From Diphasiastrum complanatum (taxonomy: Eukaryota > Streptophyta > Lycopodiopsida > Lycopodiales > Lycopodiaceae), in the NCBI GenBank assembly GCA_029204225.1, contig CM055096.1, positions 77,626,580 to 77,690,579 on the forward strand: a stretch of DNA of 64,000 bases, read 5' to 3'. The translations under genes were made by a program, and so were the position numbers. Of this stretch, positions 36,301 to 49,700 are shown piece after piece. The stretch's first letter is position 1, and every line of letters starts with the position of its first letter. Under the pieces are notes generated by a model. It was not told the DNA's origin. It ran no database searches and was given only the letters and a program-made list of their open reading frames with translations.

Positions 36301-39300
36301 TTTTAGTTTTAGGTGAACATACACGTCTTTAGTACTATCATTTATCAACGATCTCAAAATGGATTATGAAACAATGCTCTACTTCTGAGTTGAGAACCCA
36401 GTTGTTTTCTCCTATTGGTATTTAATGTGATATATTCTTTGTTTTATGAACAGCGGAGTACTTTAGTGATAGGACCGATGTACAATGTCTACACAGATGG
36501 CAAAAAGTTCTTAATCCCGATCTTATCAAGGGACCTTGGACAAAAGAGGTAGGACCTAATGCATATCCTTTCTGAAGTATTGGATTTGACATACGATGCA
36601 AATTTCTTGCTAGTGATAATGTCGAAAAGGTCATTGGAGGTTGGCTGGAATTATTGCAATCAAATTTGGATTAAGTTATCTTTCTGGATGGTACCTTGAA
36701 TCTCATAGTACCTTGTGTTTTCAGGAAGATGACAAGATAGTGGAACTTGTGAACAAGTATGGAGCTAAGAAATGGTCTGTTATTGCACAGAACCTCCCTG
36801 GCCGTATAGGCAAACAATGCCGGGAAAGGTAGGAAAAGGGTTGGTTTTCTTGTACTATCCATTTATTGTTTTCTTAGAGTGCACAACTCATGGTATATTA
36901 GAACAAGTCTATCATCGAGTTAAAGGCGTTCAGGTTTATCAATTGAACAACTGAGCATTGGAAGCTTTCATCATCTCCTCAGAAATGATGTTGTATTTCA
37001 GATGGCATAATCATCTAAATCCAAATATCAAGCGAGAGGCATGGTCAGAACAAGAAGATCTTGCACTAATTTATGCCCATAAAGTGTATGGAAACAAGTG
37101 GGCAGAAATCGCGAAGTTTTTGCCTGGACGGTATCGTCTATTTTGTTTATGTCTTTTGTATCGTGTATTCCCCTTCATCTAGTAGAATGAGAAGCCATGT
37201 GGTGTAGCATATTAACTCATTAAGTTACGGAAGTGCTGTAAGTTTTAAGTTGAGATGTTTTTCTGCTGGCTAAGTCCTTCCATTTCATCTTATTTTGGTT
37301 TCAGTACGGACAACTCTATTAAGAATCATTGGAATAGCACTATGAAAAAAAAGGTTGACCCCACTTCGGCAGTGGATCCTATATCAAAAGCTCTTGCAGC
37401 ATACCAATCACAACATGAGACAAATTCTAGTTGTCCATTGGAGGCACGACCACCATTTTGTCCACTACCTTTGGAAGGCCATGTCCCTCAGCTGAACAGT
37501 GCAAGCACAGCTTCTGCGTCAGTGACCTTTGTGGAAGCCCTTACTATCCACACCCCTACTATCGATGCTTTGGTTAGGGTGACGGAATCTTCTGCTCATG
37601 CCAGTAATGAGCAGTTTGATACCTTTAAGGTGGGAATTTCTGAAATGACATCACCCCCTATGTTTGAGAACGTTGGTAGGGCAAATTTCCGGCTGGACTC
37701 ACTAGTTTTGCAGAAAGCACTTTCGAAGCCACCTCATCCAACAAGCGGAATGACCTCACTACCAGGTTTACCATCACTACCCTCAGGAATGAGCCAGATC
37801 TCTATGTCTAAGGTGCTTTCTGACTGTACGTCTGGATTGAGTCCTGAGCGAGCATCTTACGACTATTGCACTTCTGTAAATACTGCAGATATTAACCTGC
37901 CCTTAATCTCTTCCCAAGCTATGGTGGATGCTGAATGCAGCATGGGCCTTTGTGAAGAATCACCGTCATCACTGATGTCTTTATTGTCTGATAGTCCTGT
38001 TGGTCCTACTTCATTGGCTCTTACAGCCTCAGTAGGCATGAAGCATAACAGCTTGTTATCTTCGACTTCAGTTGATATTGAATGTGGAAGTGTGGGTTCA
38101 CAAATGGAAGAGTCTCCAGCGAACATCCTTATTCATTGTTTAGAACCAGTCATTAACTTATTAAATAACACAAAAATTGGACATGATCAAATAGCAGAGA
38201 CTGAGGTGAGTCAGTACAAAGATGAACTAGTAAGGGCTGATGAGGTAAGCACGTCAACAGCAGTTTCCTTTTGTTCATCAGAGTCAGTTTCTCTTGAACA
38301 TCAGACTTTTACTAGTCCGGAATTATTATTTTACCAGCCACCTCGCTTAACCAGTTCCGATCTTCCATTTTTGAGTTACGATCTTATATGTCCCAGCAAT
38401 GACTCAAATGAGGATTACAGCCCTCTGGGTGTCAGGCAGATGATCATGCCTTCTCTGAATTGTACCACTCCTTTTGCTTATGCTATAAACTCTCCCTGGA
38501 TAAAAAAGACTCCTCAGCAGAAGCTTAAATATGCTGCGAGAAGCTTTGGTGTCACTCCTTCCATTATGCGAAAACGGCCTAGGCCACTGCTAAGCCCTTT
38601 GTCTGGAGCTTTGCAAAATGATCAAAAGCAAGAGCCAAATGATGCAGCTACGAGTAGTGAAGGTGCTGAGGGTAATGGCTCTGATGGTACTGTTTCATGT
38701 GAAGCTAAAGGATCCATTGAAAACTCTGCTGGGAAACAGACCGTTTCTTTTCGAGAAGATTCCTCAGTGGTTGGAGGATGCAGTAAAGCTTGTGATGGTG
38801 TAGCTCTGTGGGTATCTCCTCCTTATAATCTGACAAGCAAGAGTGTAGCAGTCATCAATGTGGATGACAATGGGAGTGATGACTTCAGAAGACTGCGAAA
38901 CAGATACCAAATATGTGCAGAAGAAATCAATGCTGAAGAACTTGGAACCAAAAGCCCAGGTGTATCCATTGACAACCTGGCAGACAAGGCACCTTCAAAC
39001 AAGAGATTTGAAAGCAATATAAGAAAGTCTTCCAAAAGAGGGAGAGCTGCACGACTAGTTCAACAGAGGCCTGTGAATGGTAAACTGAATCTGGACCAGG
39101 ACTATAAGATCAAGGTACTCTATCTCACTACGAGTTGTATATTTTATTGTAGAACTTAAGAGTTGATATTATTGTACCCTACTTATGTTAAATTAATGCC
39201 ATACATGCATCGGATGCAACATTGTTCTGGACAGCAGAATGCTGTCTGGAAAGCTATATTTTATGTTATTTCTTGTACTAGAAATAGGAAAAAACTATCT

Positions 39301-42300
39301 CAAAGCTGATTTCTAACATTGAAACCAGATTTTTTTAAGTTCTCAAAGAATTTGCAAACAATGAGAACAAAAAACAACGAAAAATAAATGCCGCTTTCAT
39401 CCTATACTTTGGCGGCTTTCTCAAACAGTGAAACTAGGGTTGTACAGTCCCAAATTTTTTTTGGATATAAAATGAATTATCTGGCGTTATTATTGGCTTT
39501 CCGACAATTTGAATGACAACTTATAATATAATTTTTCTGGATACGCGGATTTCTAAGGACTTTGCACCAACAACAAATGTTAGACTAGTCACTCACTAGC
39601 TTGCTAAATTGATCGAAATGCTAACCAAATGCATATGGATTCAAAAGAAACTTGAAACTTGGTCAGATACTTGCACAATTTGTAAACGATCCGTACAACA
39701 AGTTGATAAATGCATTTAATCCATTCACAAATTGCATATACATCAAGCTTACAGCACAATCCCTACACACATGTAGAAGAGAGCCAATAATAAATGATAA
39801 TATTTCACTAGACTTCTCTAAATCTCAAACGAACTTTGGCTCAACCTTTCTCCACATCCTACCTGCTATTTATAGCTGAAAGATATGACCCTCTCTTTGT
39901 AGAGCCATATACCCTAACTACTGGGCCAAAACTAGCTATATTGGTGAATTATGTTTATGTAATTTGATCTCACATGTGAAAAAACCGTGAGAAGTTAATT
40001 ATGAAATTTGGCCTCTAAAATGCCTAAAATAACCAAAATAGATCATTACTAGTTGACAATATTTTACATCTACTTTGATGACTTTGGCTGTAATTTGACG
40101 TATTTTGAGTAATGCCAAAGTCCAACTTCGTGAATCATTAGCGGACCATGAATGCGCTGTGTTCCAGGAGTGTTCCAGAACGGTTCCGAGATCCTAGAGT
40201 GTTCCAGATTGGAATGGTACAAATGTTTTTTTTTTTGTAGATTATAGTGTGTTTTTATATCCTTCCACAAGGTATTCATGATTCTACTATTCCCTATTGA
40301 GTTTCAAACACGGTGGCTTTTTTAGTTTTGTTTTTTTGCTATAATTTTAAAATTTGCTTCGAACAGTCCATTTGAAACAAACTTTTCGAAATGTAGTTTC
40401 ATTGAATGGAACGCGTTTCAGTGAAACATTGTGCTCTTTAACTACACATGTTGCCTTCTCTTAATGATCAAGTATGATTTGTCCATCACAATTCATCAGA
40501 TTCTTATCCTATACTTGACAATAAGAGAACATGAATATTATTATTCTTATAAGACATATGAGTTGCTTTAAAAAATTCTCTGTGCGAGAAAAATTTCGGA
40601 CATACCAACTCACTTTGCAGTGCATATAAAGAATGTAATTTTCAAATTTTTCTTACTCTAGACATGGCACAAAGTGTCATTCCATCTAGACCTTATGACT
40701 CTTGAGTAACTAAAGATTTATCGAAACTTCAATATGTGAAGTTTTAACTATCCAACTCACTTGAGTTTATGGGATAATTATCTTTCCAATTGGGAAAAAA
40801 ATTAAATCCAAAAGTTCCTATGTATCCTATGCACATAACCTTCTGAATGAGACTCAAAAGGACTCATAATGATTGTGACTTATAAGCAATACATATAAAC
40901 TATTATATCATTGAATGATATTAAACTATAGATTCAATCAGCTAACTTAGAAGTAACGCTCTTGATTTGGTTAGTTGTACCTGATTTAGAAATATTGAAT
41001 GTTTAGGTGTGGGCCCTATTTCAAAACACAAAATTCAATCAGATTTCAAATCCTTCCTGGGTTAATAAGTAATTCTTATCAAGATATAATATTAACCTTT
41101 GAGTAGTAGTCTTCGAACAATTCTCACCAATATGCCTATGTTTTACTGACTAGTTTATGCATGCATATAAACTCAGTCCAAGGAACTCAAAGCGAATTCA
41201 CAGAATTAAGAACTTGCACAGAGAAATCATTATCCTAGAATGATTCACTGCATAGGATATCTCTACAAATCGCACGCAATTTGTAAATATGACATATTTA
41301 ATTGAGAATCCTATAGCCCAGTTAAATCTGAGAGAGTCTATTCCTCAGATAGTGCTCTCTGGTAAAATAACCACCCAAAATCTGGATCGGAGATTTTTTC
41401 AAAAGAATATATTGTTAAGAGGATCCTAGTTATTACTAGATTAAGTTGATCGCAACCATCAAGGAACAAATTTCAATAGATTATTTCTTGTTATAGAACT
41501 TTTTAGTTCTGATACAAATCGATTTGATTCGTAATCAATAACGTTCTGTTGTCTAAATTTCCTTCCCTTACATCTTCTAACTAGATTTGTTCAAACAATC
41601 CTTAGAAGAATTTAACAATATCAAAAACATCTTGTCGATCCCAATGTTAAAGAGGTGCTTCATCTATACACATTACAGATTTCTCTTGGAATCAATGCTA
41701 CATACAAATGTTTCGCTTAGATAAATTTTATATTACCCTGCTTCTCCCCTTTTTGATAGGAAGCTATACGAGTTTCTAATTGGTGACATATCGCTCTAGA
41801 TATGGCCTAGGAGAAGTCTTAAAGAAGATCTTTGAGAATCTGAAAAGTCAATAATATGTGTTGCGTCAACGTAATCCAATATGGTTAATGACTTATCCAA
41901 AGATATTCTTTGTTTGTCATTATTACCTCTTAGAAAATCGACTTGTATAGATCTGAAAAGGATCACTAATAGGGGAAAAAAACAATGCTGAAATACAATT
42001 TAATCAACCTTTCAGTTGAGTCTCTCTTTTCAATTTTCGGTTCTTAAGGAATTTAAGATGTAAATGGTTCTTTTGATATGCCAGACCTCAAAATCAATTT
42101 CTAAATAAGGTCTGCCCATCGGGCCTTACGATCTTTTAGACCTTTTCGATCTTTTAGTGTTGTGTGGGTTATCATTACTTATCGGTTTCTTGTTTTCTTC
42201 TATTGGTGTTTGACGACATCATTGTAATAGATTCTCAAAAGCCGTACTAGGTTGTCGTAAGAAGGAGGAAGACTAGCAAGAAGAGAAATAGTAGCATCGT

Positions 42301-45300
42301 CTTCCAAAATTGACGAACCTGTTGCAGCTGATTGATTCAAATTATTTGAACTCATTCAGATGATCACTGACTGAGGTACCTTCACTCATTTTGAGGGTAA
42401 GGACCTTCTTTCTCATAAAGAGACGAGTCAAAATATCCCATGCTTCTTTCGAAGTTAAATATCTCATGCTTTTTTCGAAGTAGAATAATTTGATACATGA
42501 GCTATATGAGTATCTTTCAGATTTAAAAATACAATGACAATTGCTTTTCCATCCGTTGCTTTCCATACAAGTAGCAATTCTGGATGGAGCAAAGGCCGAG
42601 TCACTTTTGGAAATCGTGACAGTTCTGTCACCATTGATTCAACGGGCAAAGTCAAACTTGCACGCATCCATGATGAAGGGTCCTTGACCACCAACTCAGT
42701 GTTTGAACCATACTAGTCCAGCCACGAAAAGGTCATTATGTTAAATCAACTGATATCATAAACTGGAGTCACGGTTTAGCTACCATTGATTGTGTGAATG
42801 TCGATTACTGTGCCCAGCATTAGGATGATTGTACCTCTCCACTCTCGATCGATCACGACCAATTTCCTAATGTTGATACACCTATCATCAATATCATTTT
42901 ATTGATATCCTTCCACACAATGATAAATTACTAAATGTTGAATGAATCAGAAGATTTATTCGTCGATGACGAGAATGTCTTATGAATTCAGATCTTTCCA
43001 GAAGATTTGGACATTTATGATATTCAGATCCTCAATTACATGGAGGCACTTCCACTTAGGGCCTATCTGCAACATGCTTCCAAGGTGGACCCGGTTGCCA
43101 AGGTTACAGTTGAAAAGCCTAATACAAAATTCTACCAAACTATCCATGGGATCTCTGCGAGGAGAAGACTATCTTTCAAATTGATGACGAGATCCTCCAT
43201 GACGTACCACCCGTTCCTCATCCACACACCTCTCCACAGCCAAAGCCTCAACCATGTGGCCATGCTATGAAAGAAAAGATGAACAAAGGGTCTTTTTTGG
43301 ATTTAGAACTCCTCTAATGTTTCTTAAAGTCAACACAGATTCGAAGTTTTCCATTTTTCTTGGAAACGATGACAATTGGGGAGACCCACTCAATATGCTT
43401 GATTTCATAGATAAATCCTGCATCTAAGAGGTGTTGTAATTCTTCTTTGATCTTGGCCTTATAGATTGGATTGCATCTGTATGGACAACTAGCAGTTGGC
43501 CTCACTCCCGGTTTAAGCGGGATACGATGCACAGCTACCTGGGGTGAGACGTCTTTCATGTCTTTATAGGTCCACGCAAAGACATGTCTATATTTTCGCA
43601 AGAGCTTTTCAAGCCATCTGCGTTGTTCGTGATTGAGATGAGCTCCAACGTGGACAATATATTCGTTGGTTTCATTTGGCTCACTCAGAGAAAGGGTGAT
43701 AGTTCGCGCAAGGCCTTCATAGGGCGAATTACCATTTGGCTCACGTTGAGCATGGGATAATTGGATTGTAACATCCTCAATCGTATAGTCCTTAAAGTAT
43801 GTAGGGACATCATGGGCTGGAGATTTTAGGGGGGCCTTGCCTTTCACCTGCCGGGAGGTGATTGGGGACGTTGCTGTTTTCAACATTGATTATGTTTTTC
43901 AGATGCAAATTTTGCTTCATAATGATGGTGTGAGAAAAGCTCAACTTCCAAAACATTGATTATGTTTTTTAAATGCATATTCTACTTGATAATGGTCATG
44001 TGAAAAAATAGCAACTATGCATTACACAATGGAATGAGCTAGGCATATGACATTCTGCCTAGCTCAGCCCCTCCCGCCTCACCTATGAATCTTTATCGGG
44101 CATAATGTCATCTACCTGGCTCATTCCATAATACCTTTACCATAGGCTTATTAATGTCAAATTGCGGGGCAATTCGATTAGTATTTCAACCAACAAACAC
44201 TCTGAATTCTTGGACATAAGTCACTAATTCATAGTTGTCGATACGACAATTGATAAAATGAATATTTAATCTGGGCCAAAAAAAATTGTGCATTTCTGGA
44301 CATAACTGTTTCGGAATTCCGTATGGAATTCGGCCACTTACTGCTTTTGAAGGACTTTTCGGAAGTTCCCTCCACTTGGAGGAAGCTTTTCCTTCTTGAA
44401 CAAAATGACCGATAAAATTCATTTTTAAATCCATGACTTATATGAATTAGCAAAGTGGGCTAATCCAAGTATTGCATTTTATTAACGTGTTGCTTATTGC
44501 TTTGATGGTGTTCCATATTCAAAATTGGTCGAATTGGCCTATTTGAACTTTTCGAATTGGTCCTAGGGTTTTCGAATTGGCAAATCGGGTTTAGGGTTTC
44601 TGAAGTAAAATTATTTTGTAGATTTGGCTAGAATTCAAAAAAGTAAAAAGCATAGTTGCATAAGGCATTGATCATAATAGATATCATCATTGAATTATAA
44701 GCATTAAAAATTCCAAATTCCATATTTTAATGACTAACCAACCGTTTAAACTTTACCCAATACGTGTTACCAGATACTTGTATTATGTATACTTTTAGTG
44801 TTTGAACCATAGTTGCAGCGAATCTCGATTCGCTGGGTCTGTGATTCGCGGGTTGCGATTCTGCGAATCGCGATTCGCGACCCAGAATCGCAAAAAAAAA
44901 AAAAAATTTTTTTTTTTTTTTGGAAAAATAGCTTATTGCTGAAATTTTTTTAGGGGATCAATGGTCAAACCAGCGTTTTGCCTCTCATAAGTGCAGTAGA
45001 TGAGGCACAAACAAATCTTATTTTCAGTAGCTATCCTGTTGTCATTTGCTCTGGTTTTCAGTAAATGTTAATGCTACAGTTTGGACTATCAACTGTATGG
45101 ATGATGATCACTTTTGCAATTGGTTCACAGGAGATGTGAGTGCAATGTACATACAGTTGGGGCATAAATATTGGGTCCTTCTCGGCGCGCATTTGGACCC
45201 CATTTTTATCTACGGGGGGGCGGTGGCATTTTTATCTACAATGTCTATATAGCAAGAAGCTCTAGGGGGTTCGTGGGACAGTAGCCCCCCGGGAAACGGG

Positions 45301-45812
45301 GGGTTCGGGGGGCGGTAGCCCCCTGGTGGGGGGTTTGGGGGGCAACGCCCCCCGACGGCGGGGTCCGAGGGCTGCCGGTAGACCCCGGCCCCGACGGTAA
45401 GGCCTCTTCATGATTTGGCCTTCCAACTCCCCGAGTGAAAACACACTTTTTGGTGTTTCGCACCCGAAACAGTCGGCAAACTACACAATCATAATCCCCT
45501 CGATCAGAGCTTTCATCTGATACCCATATTGCCTAAAAGAATTTCACAAAAAAAAAAAAAAAAATCGATTCTACACGATTCTGGGAAAATCCCGAATCGC
45601 GAATCGGAATCACGATTCTGATCGCGATTCTGAATCGCGATTCGGGAATCGCGCTCCAACTATGGTTTGAACTTAATACAATAAACTTGAGAGTGATGTC
45701 AAATCATAGATGGATCATGAAACAAATAACAATGAAATTATAAAGGTATGAACTCAAAATATTTAACCTTCAACAATCTAGATTGCAATTTAAATTTTAC
45801 ATAATTCGTAAT

Positions 45813-45843
<31 letters not shown>

Positions 45844-45844
45844 G

Positions 45845-45934
<90 letters not shown>

Positions 45935-46721
45935 CACACGCACACACACAAATTCACACATAAACACACAACAAGTTTACACCCCGATTCGAACAGGTCG
46001 ATACGAACCGGCTGGTTCGAACCAATTCTTTGAGATTCGAACCGGCAGGCCAGGAGGTGCGAACCTGTCTTTTCCATTTAAAAAAAAATGATTTTATCTA
46101 AAATGTACAAGTGATATATTCACTATACAGATACCTAATAGCTAAACAATTTCCTCTAAATTTACAGATATCAGGAATCAGGATAATCAGATCTGTTGCG
46201 ACCTATGACCTGTCGTATCAAAACATAATGACCCAAGTTTAAGTCTTAAGAGAACTGTAGTTAAGACTGACCAATAAGTTGTAAGTTGTAACCATATCCT
46301 GGGTACAAGGATCTGCTTGGTAAGGACTCAGGAGACTGGACTCTGGAGTTGGAACTTGCCACTTCAAACTTGGAATTTAGGGTTTAGAAAGTAGGAGTAT
46401 AACTGAAATTTAAGGCTTGAGCTCAGAGCTAATAAATTATAATAGTGACCACTGACCAGTGACTACTAACTAGTTACTAACTTACTAGTGACCACTTAGT
46501 CACTTGACATTGACTAGTCTGATTATTGATATGTATTATGTATTATGGATATTAAATGGTAGCTAGGTAGAGTCTAGACCGTAGGAGTCAGGACTGTAGA
46601 TTGTAATTTTGTTTCAAAGTAAATTGGGTTTAGGAACGGTTCAAACGGTTCGAACCAGGTTCGAACGATTTGATGATTCGAACCGTGAGAGGCGGTCCAA
46701 ACCGCAGTTCGATGCAACCTT

Positions 46722-46788
<67 letters not shown>

Positions 46789-49700
46789 ACCCATACCCAC
46801 ACCCACCATTGCGCTCGCACAACAAAGAAGAACAAGAAAATATAGAAAAATGGGACTTCTCTGTAATCGGCTCCTGTGAGAGATTTTTTTAAAAGGGAAA
46901 TCCGATTTGGAGATTTCAATTGACCAAATCGGAATCGCGATTCGTGATTCAATGAAACTATAACCAGTAGATTTAACGTGTCAAGTGGTTTATAATGATT
47001 GTCCGCCCTTGACGAGAGAGGTCGATTGAAATCTGATTTGGAGATTTCAATCGACCAAATCGGAATCGCGATTCAATGAAACTATAACCACTAGACTTAA
47101 CGTGTCAAGTGGTTTATAATGATTGTCCGCCCTTGACGAGAGAGGCCGGTCAAAATATTGAGAGATGAAATCATAGAACCCACGGTTCTCAGAACTGTGG
47201 GTCTTGGGAACCGTGGGGTGAATGGTACCACGGTTCATGAACCGTGTTACTTTTCCTATATCTAGTTAATTAATTAATTAATTAATTACCAAATTTCACA
47301 CTCACAAACACAGATTTCACAGACACAGATTCATTTCACACTGCATAGACACAGATTTCACTGCACAGACACAGATTCATTTCACATTGCACAGACATTT
47401 CAGTATTTGGACAGACTTAAATAGTTTGACATATTTCACATATTCATTCCCAGACACAGATTTCACAGATTTATATTCACACCTATCACAGACACAGAGC
47501 AGAGTTCACAGATTTCACTGACACGGAATGGGAATGTTGGATGCCAAACAACAACAAAGGAGCTTGGTAGCTATTTGGTTTTCTGTTGGTAAGATACAAG
47601 ATAAAAACCCAACATGCCTTAGTTGCTCACCTGCTCTCATAGGTTTCCTTAGCATCAGTTGAGGGTGTGGTAAGTCGTACCTTCAGGTGGTACAGGTTTC
47701 CTTTGCGCTTGGCTTGCGTAATGAGGGCGCTGGTGCTAGCATCAACCATGTTGCATGTTTCATCCGTGAATGTCACACACATGCCTGCATCTCCTATCTT
47801 CGCAATAGATAGCAGATCTTTCTGTAGTGTAGGCACGTACAAGACATCATCTAATCTTCTGTCTCTGCCATTGGTGTTCAGCCATAGGACTCCTGTTCCG
47901 CTCATTTGATGTCTTGGTCCATCTCCTAGAATGATGTATCTGGAGGAATCTGTTTTTCGAAAGTCAACTATCATTTGCTTCGTTGTCACAAAATGTGACG
48001 TAGCTCCTGAATCAAGAACTACTTCTTGCACGTCGGCTCTCTCCTCAGCCATCTTCGATGACTTTGGCTCCTCTACATACGACGAGCTGTTGGAGGGCTC
48101 AGAGCCTTCCAGCTTAGTGCCTTCTTGTTTCTTGGATTTTGATGGCAATCCATCGCTGCATGACCTTTCTTATGACAGAGTACGCATTGAATGTTTGTAT
48201 TTAACCAACATGTATCAACGGTATGTCTGCCGTGTCTGCATCTAACGCAGGATTTCTTGCAATTTTGTTTATTGGAAATACTCTTATCGTTTAAAAGGGT
48301 TGTTTCGTTTCTTTTCTTCCCATATTGTTTCCAATCTTAAATAAAAATTTAAAAGATCTAAAAGAGTTAAAATAATATGTTTGATTATATTTGTATTACG
48401 TTCTGGTTGTCTTGTTGCAAATTCCACATTGTGATGTAAGCTAGATAAGTTTTGGATGGTCATAAATCATAATATTGATGTGGCTTTAACACTTAATGTA
48501 TGTTCAAATAGCATAGTTCCATAAAATCTGTATGGGCTTAACAGCAGGATTCATATGATATCTGTCCAGGGCTGTACTGTTGTTTGTATTTGTGGAAAAT
48601 ATTATTCTTTAAAACATGTGTATGAAATGCTACAAGCCATCTAACTATTTGGCATGCTGATACACTTATATGGATTTGTTATTACTTACCCTTTTCATTT
48701 TGTTCTCTATCAACTGAGAGGTCAATTCCCCAAAGTAATTATCTTCATGGGCTCATTATTATGAGTAATGAAATGGGTGATTGTTCAAAATAGTTGGGTC
48801 ACCTGATGACATAGTCATGCGTGCCTTTTTACTTAGTTACATGTGTCTGTAGCATCTCATAAACTGGATTGGCATGAAATTCAAGATTTTGAGTATAAGA
48901 CTAACGCTGCCCTGAAACCTTAGGCATATATCGTCGGTGTTAGTCTTTCTGACTGATTCTGTAATACGCTTAATGTTTTTGGTTGGAATTTTTAAATATC
49001 TATGGTACAGCTTGTGTTATTTCAGCTGATTTGGGTAAAATCTTGTTTTGATGCTCGCTTTATGTAAATCTAGCGTTTTTCTGATTCAGGGCTCAAATGG
49101 GCAGGTTTTGGCGAAGGAATCTGAAAAGCAGGTAGATGATGAGGAAATGCACTTTCTATCATCAGATACTTGTGTTTTATCTGAAGCAGCTACCATGGAA
49201 CCTGTTTCTGTTCCCTCAGAGAACTGTTTTGGGAAGGGAAATAACATTTTACTAGCACATAGTATTCTTGGTCAGCAGACTCTGGTGAATTCTGAAAAGA
49301 GGAGGTTCGCTTGTTGAACTCAGTCTCTTTTCATATTCCAGTTGTTGCTGTCTTTGGCACATCAGAATATGATGCGGCCAGTAATAAGTTGAAATATTGT
49401 CAGGTTCTATAAAAAACAACTACATTTTGTGAATCTTCCAATTTTTCTTTTTTAAAATGCTTTTTTAAGTCCGTTGTCATGTTGAATCTCTGATAGAAAA
49501 CTTTGTGCATGTTTAAATGATTTGTTTCTATGTCTAATCACTTGCCTTGATGGAGTAGTGTTCAACGCATTGACCTTCTGAACATATGAACTACGGCTGT
49601 GCATTGTGGTACAGCAGTGTAAGATGTTTTGGTGCATTATCACCCTTATCCAAGTCTCCATTGCGGCTTGATCCAGTGGTTGCTTCTGGAAAGGATGGGC

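Noticed and set aside
40140..40440. GTTCCAG-rich block with GTTTCAGTGAAAC word in intron 7
   Set aside because: It looks like another small element, but no matching ends or target duplication could be found.
45783..46091. 102- and 87-codon frames of Ser/Leu and Glu/Arg repeats
   Set aside because: They are translations of the (CT)n microsatellite.
46574..46952. Val/Cys and Thr/His repeat frames
   Set aside because: They are translations of the (AC)n microsatellite.
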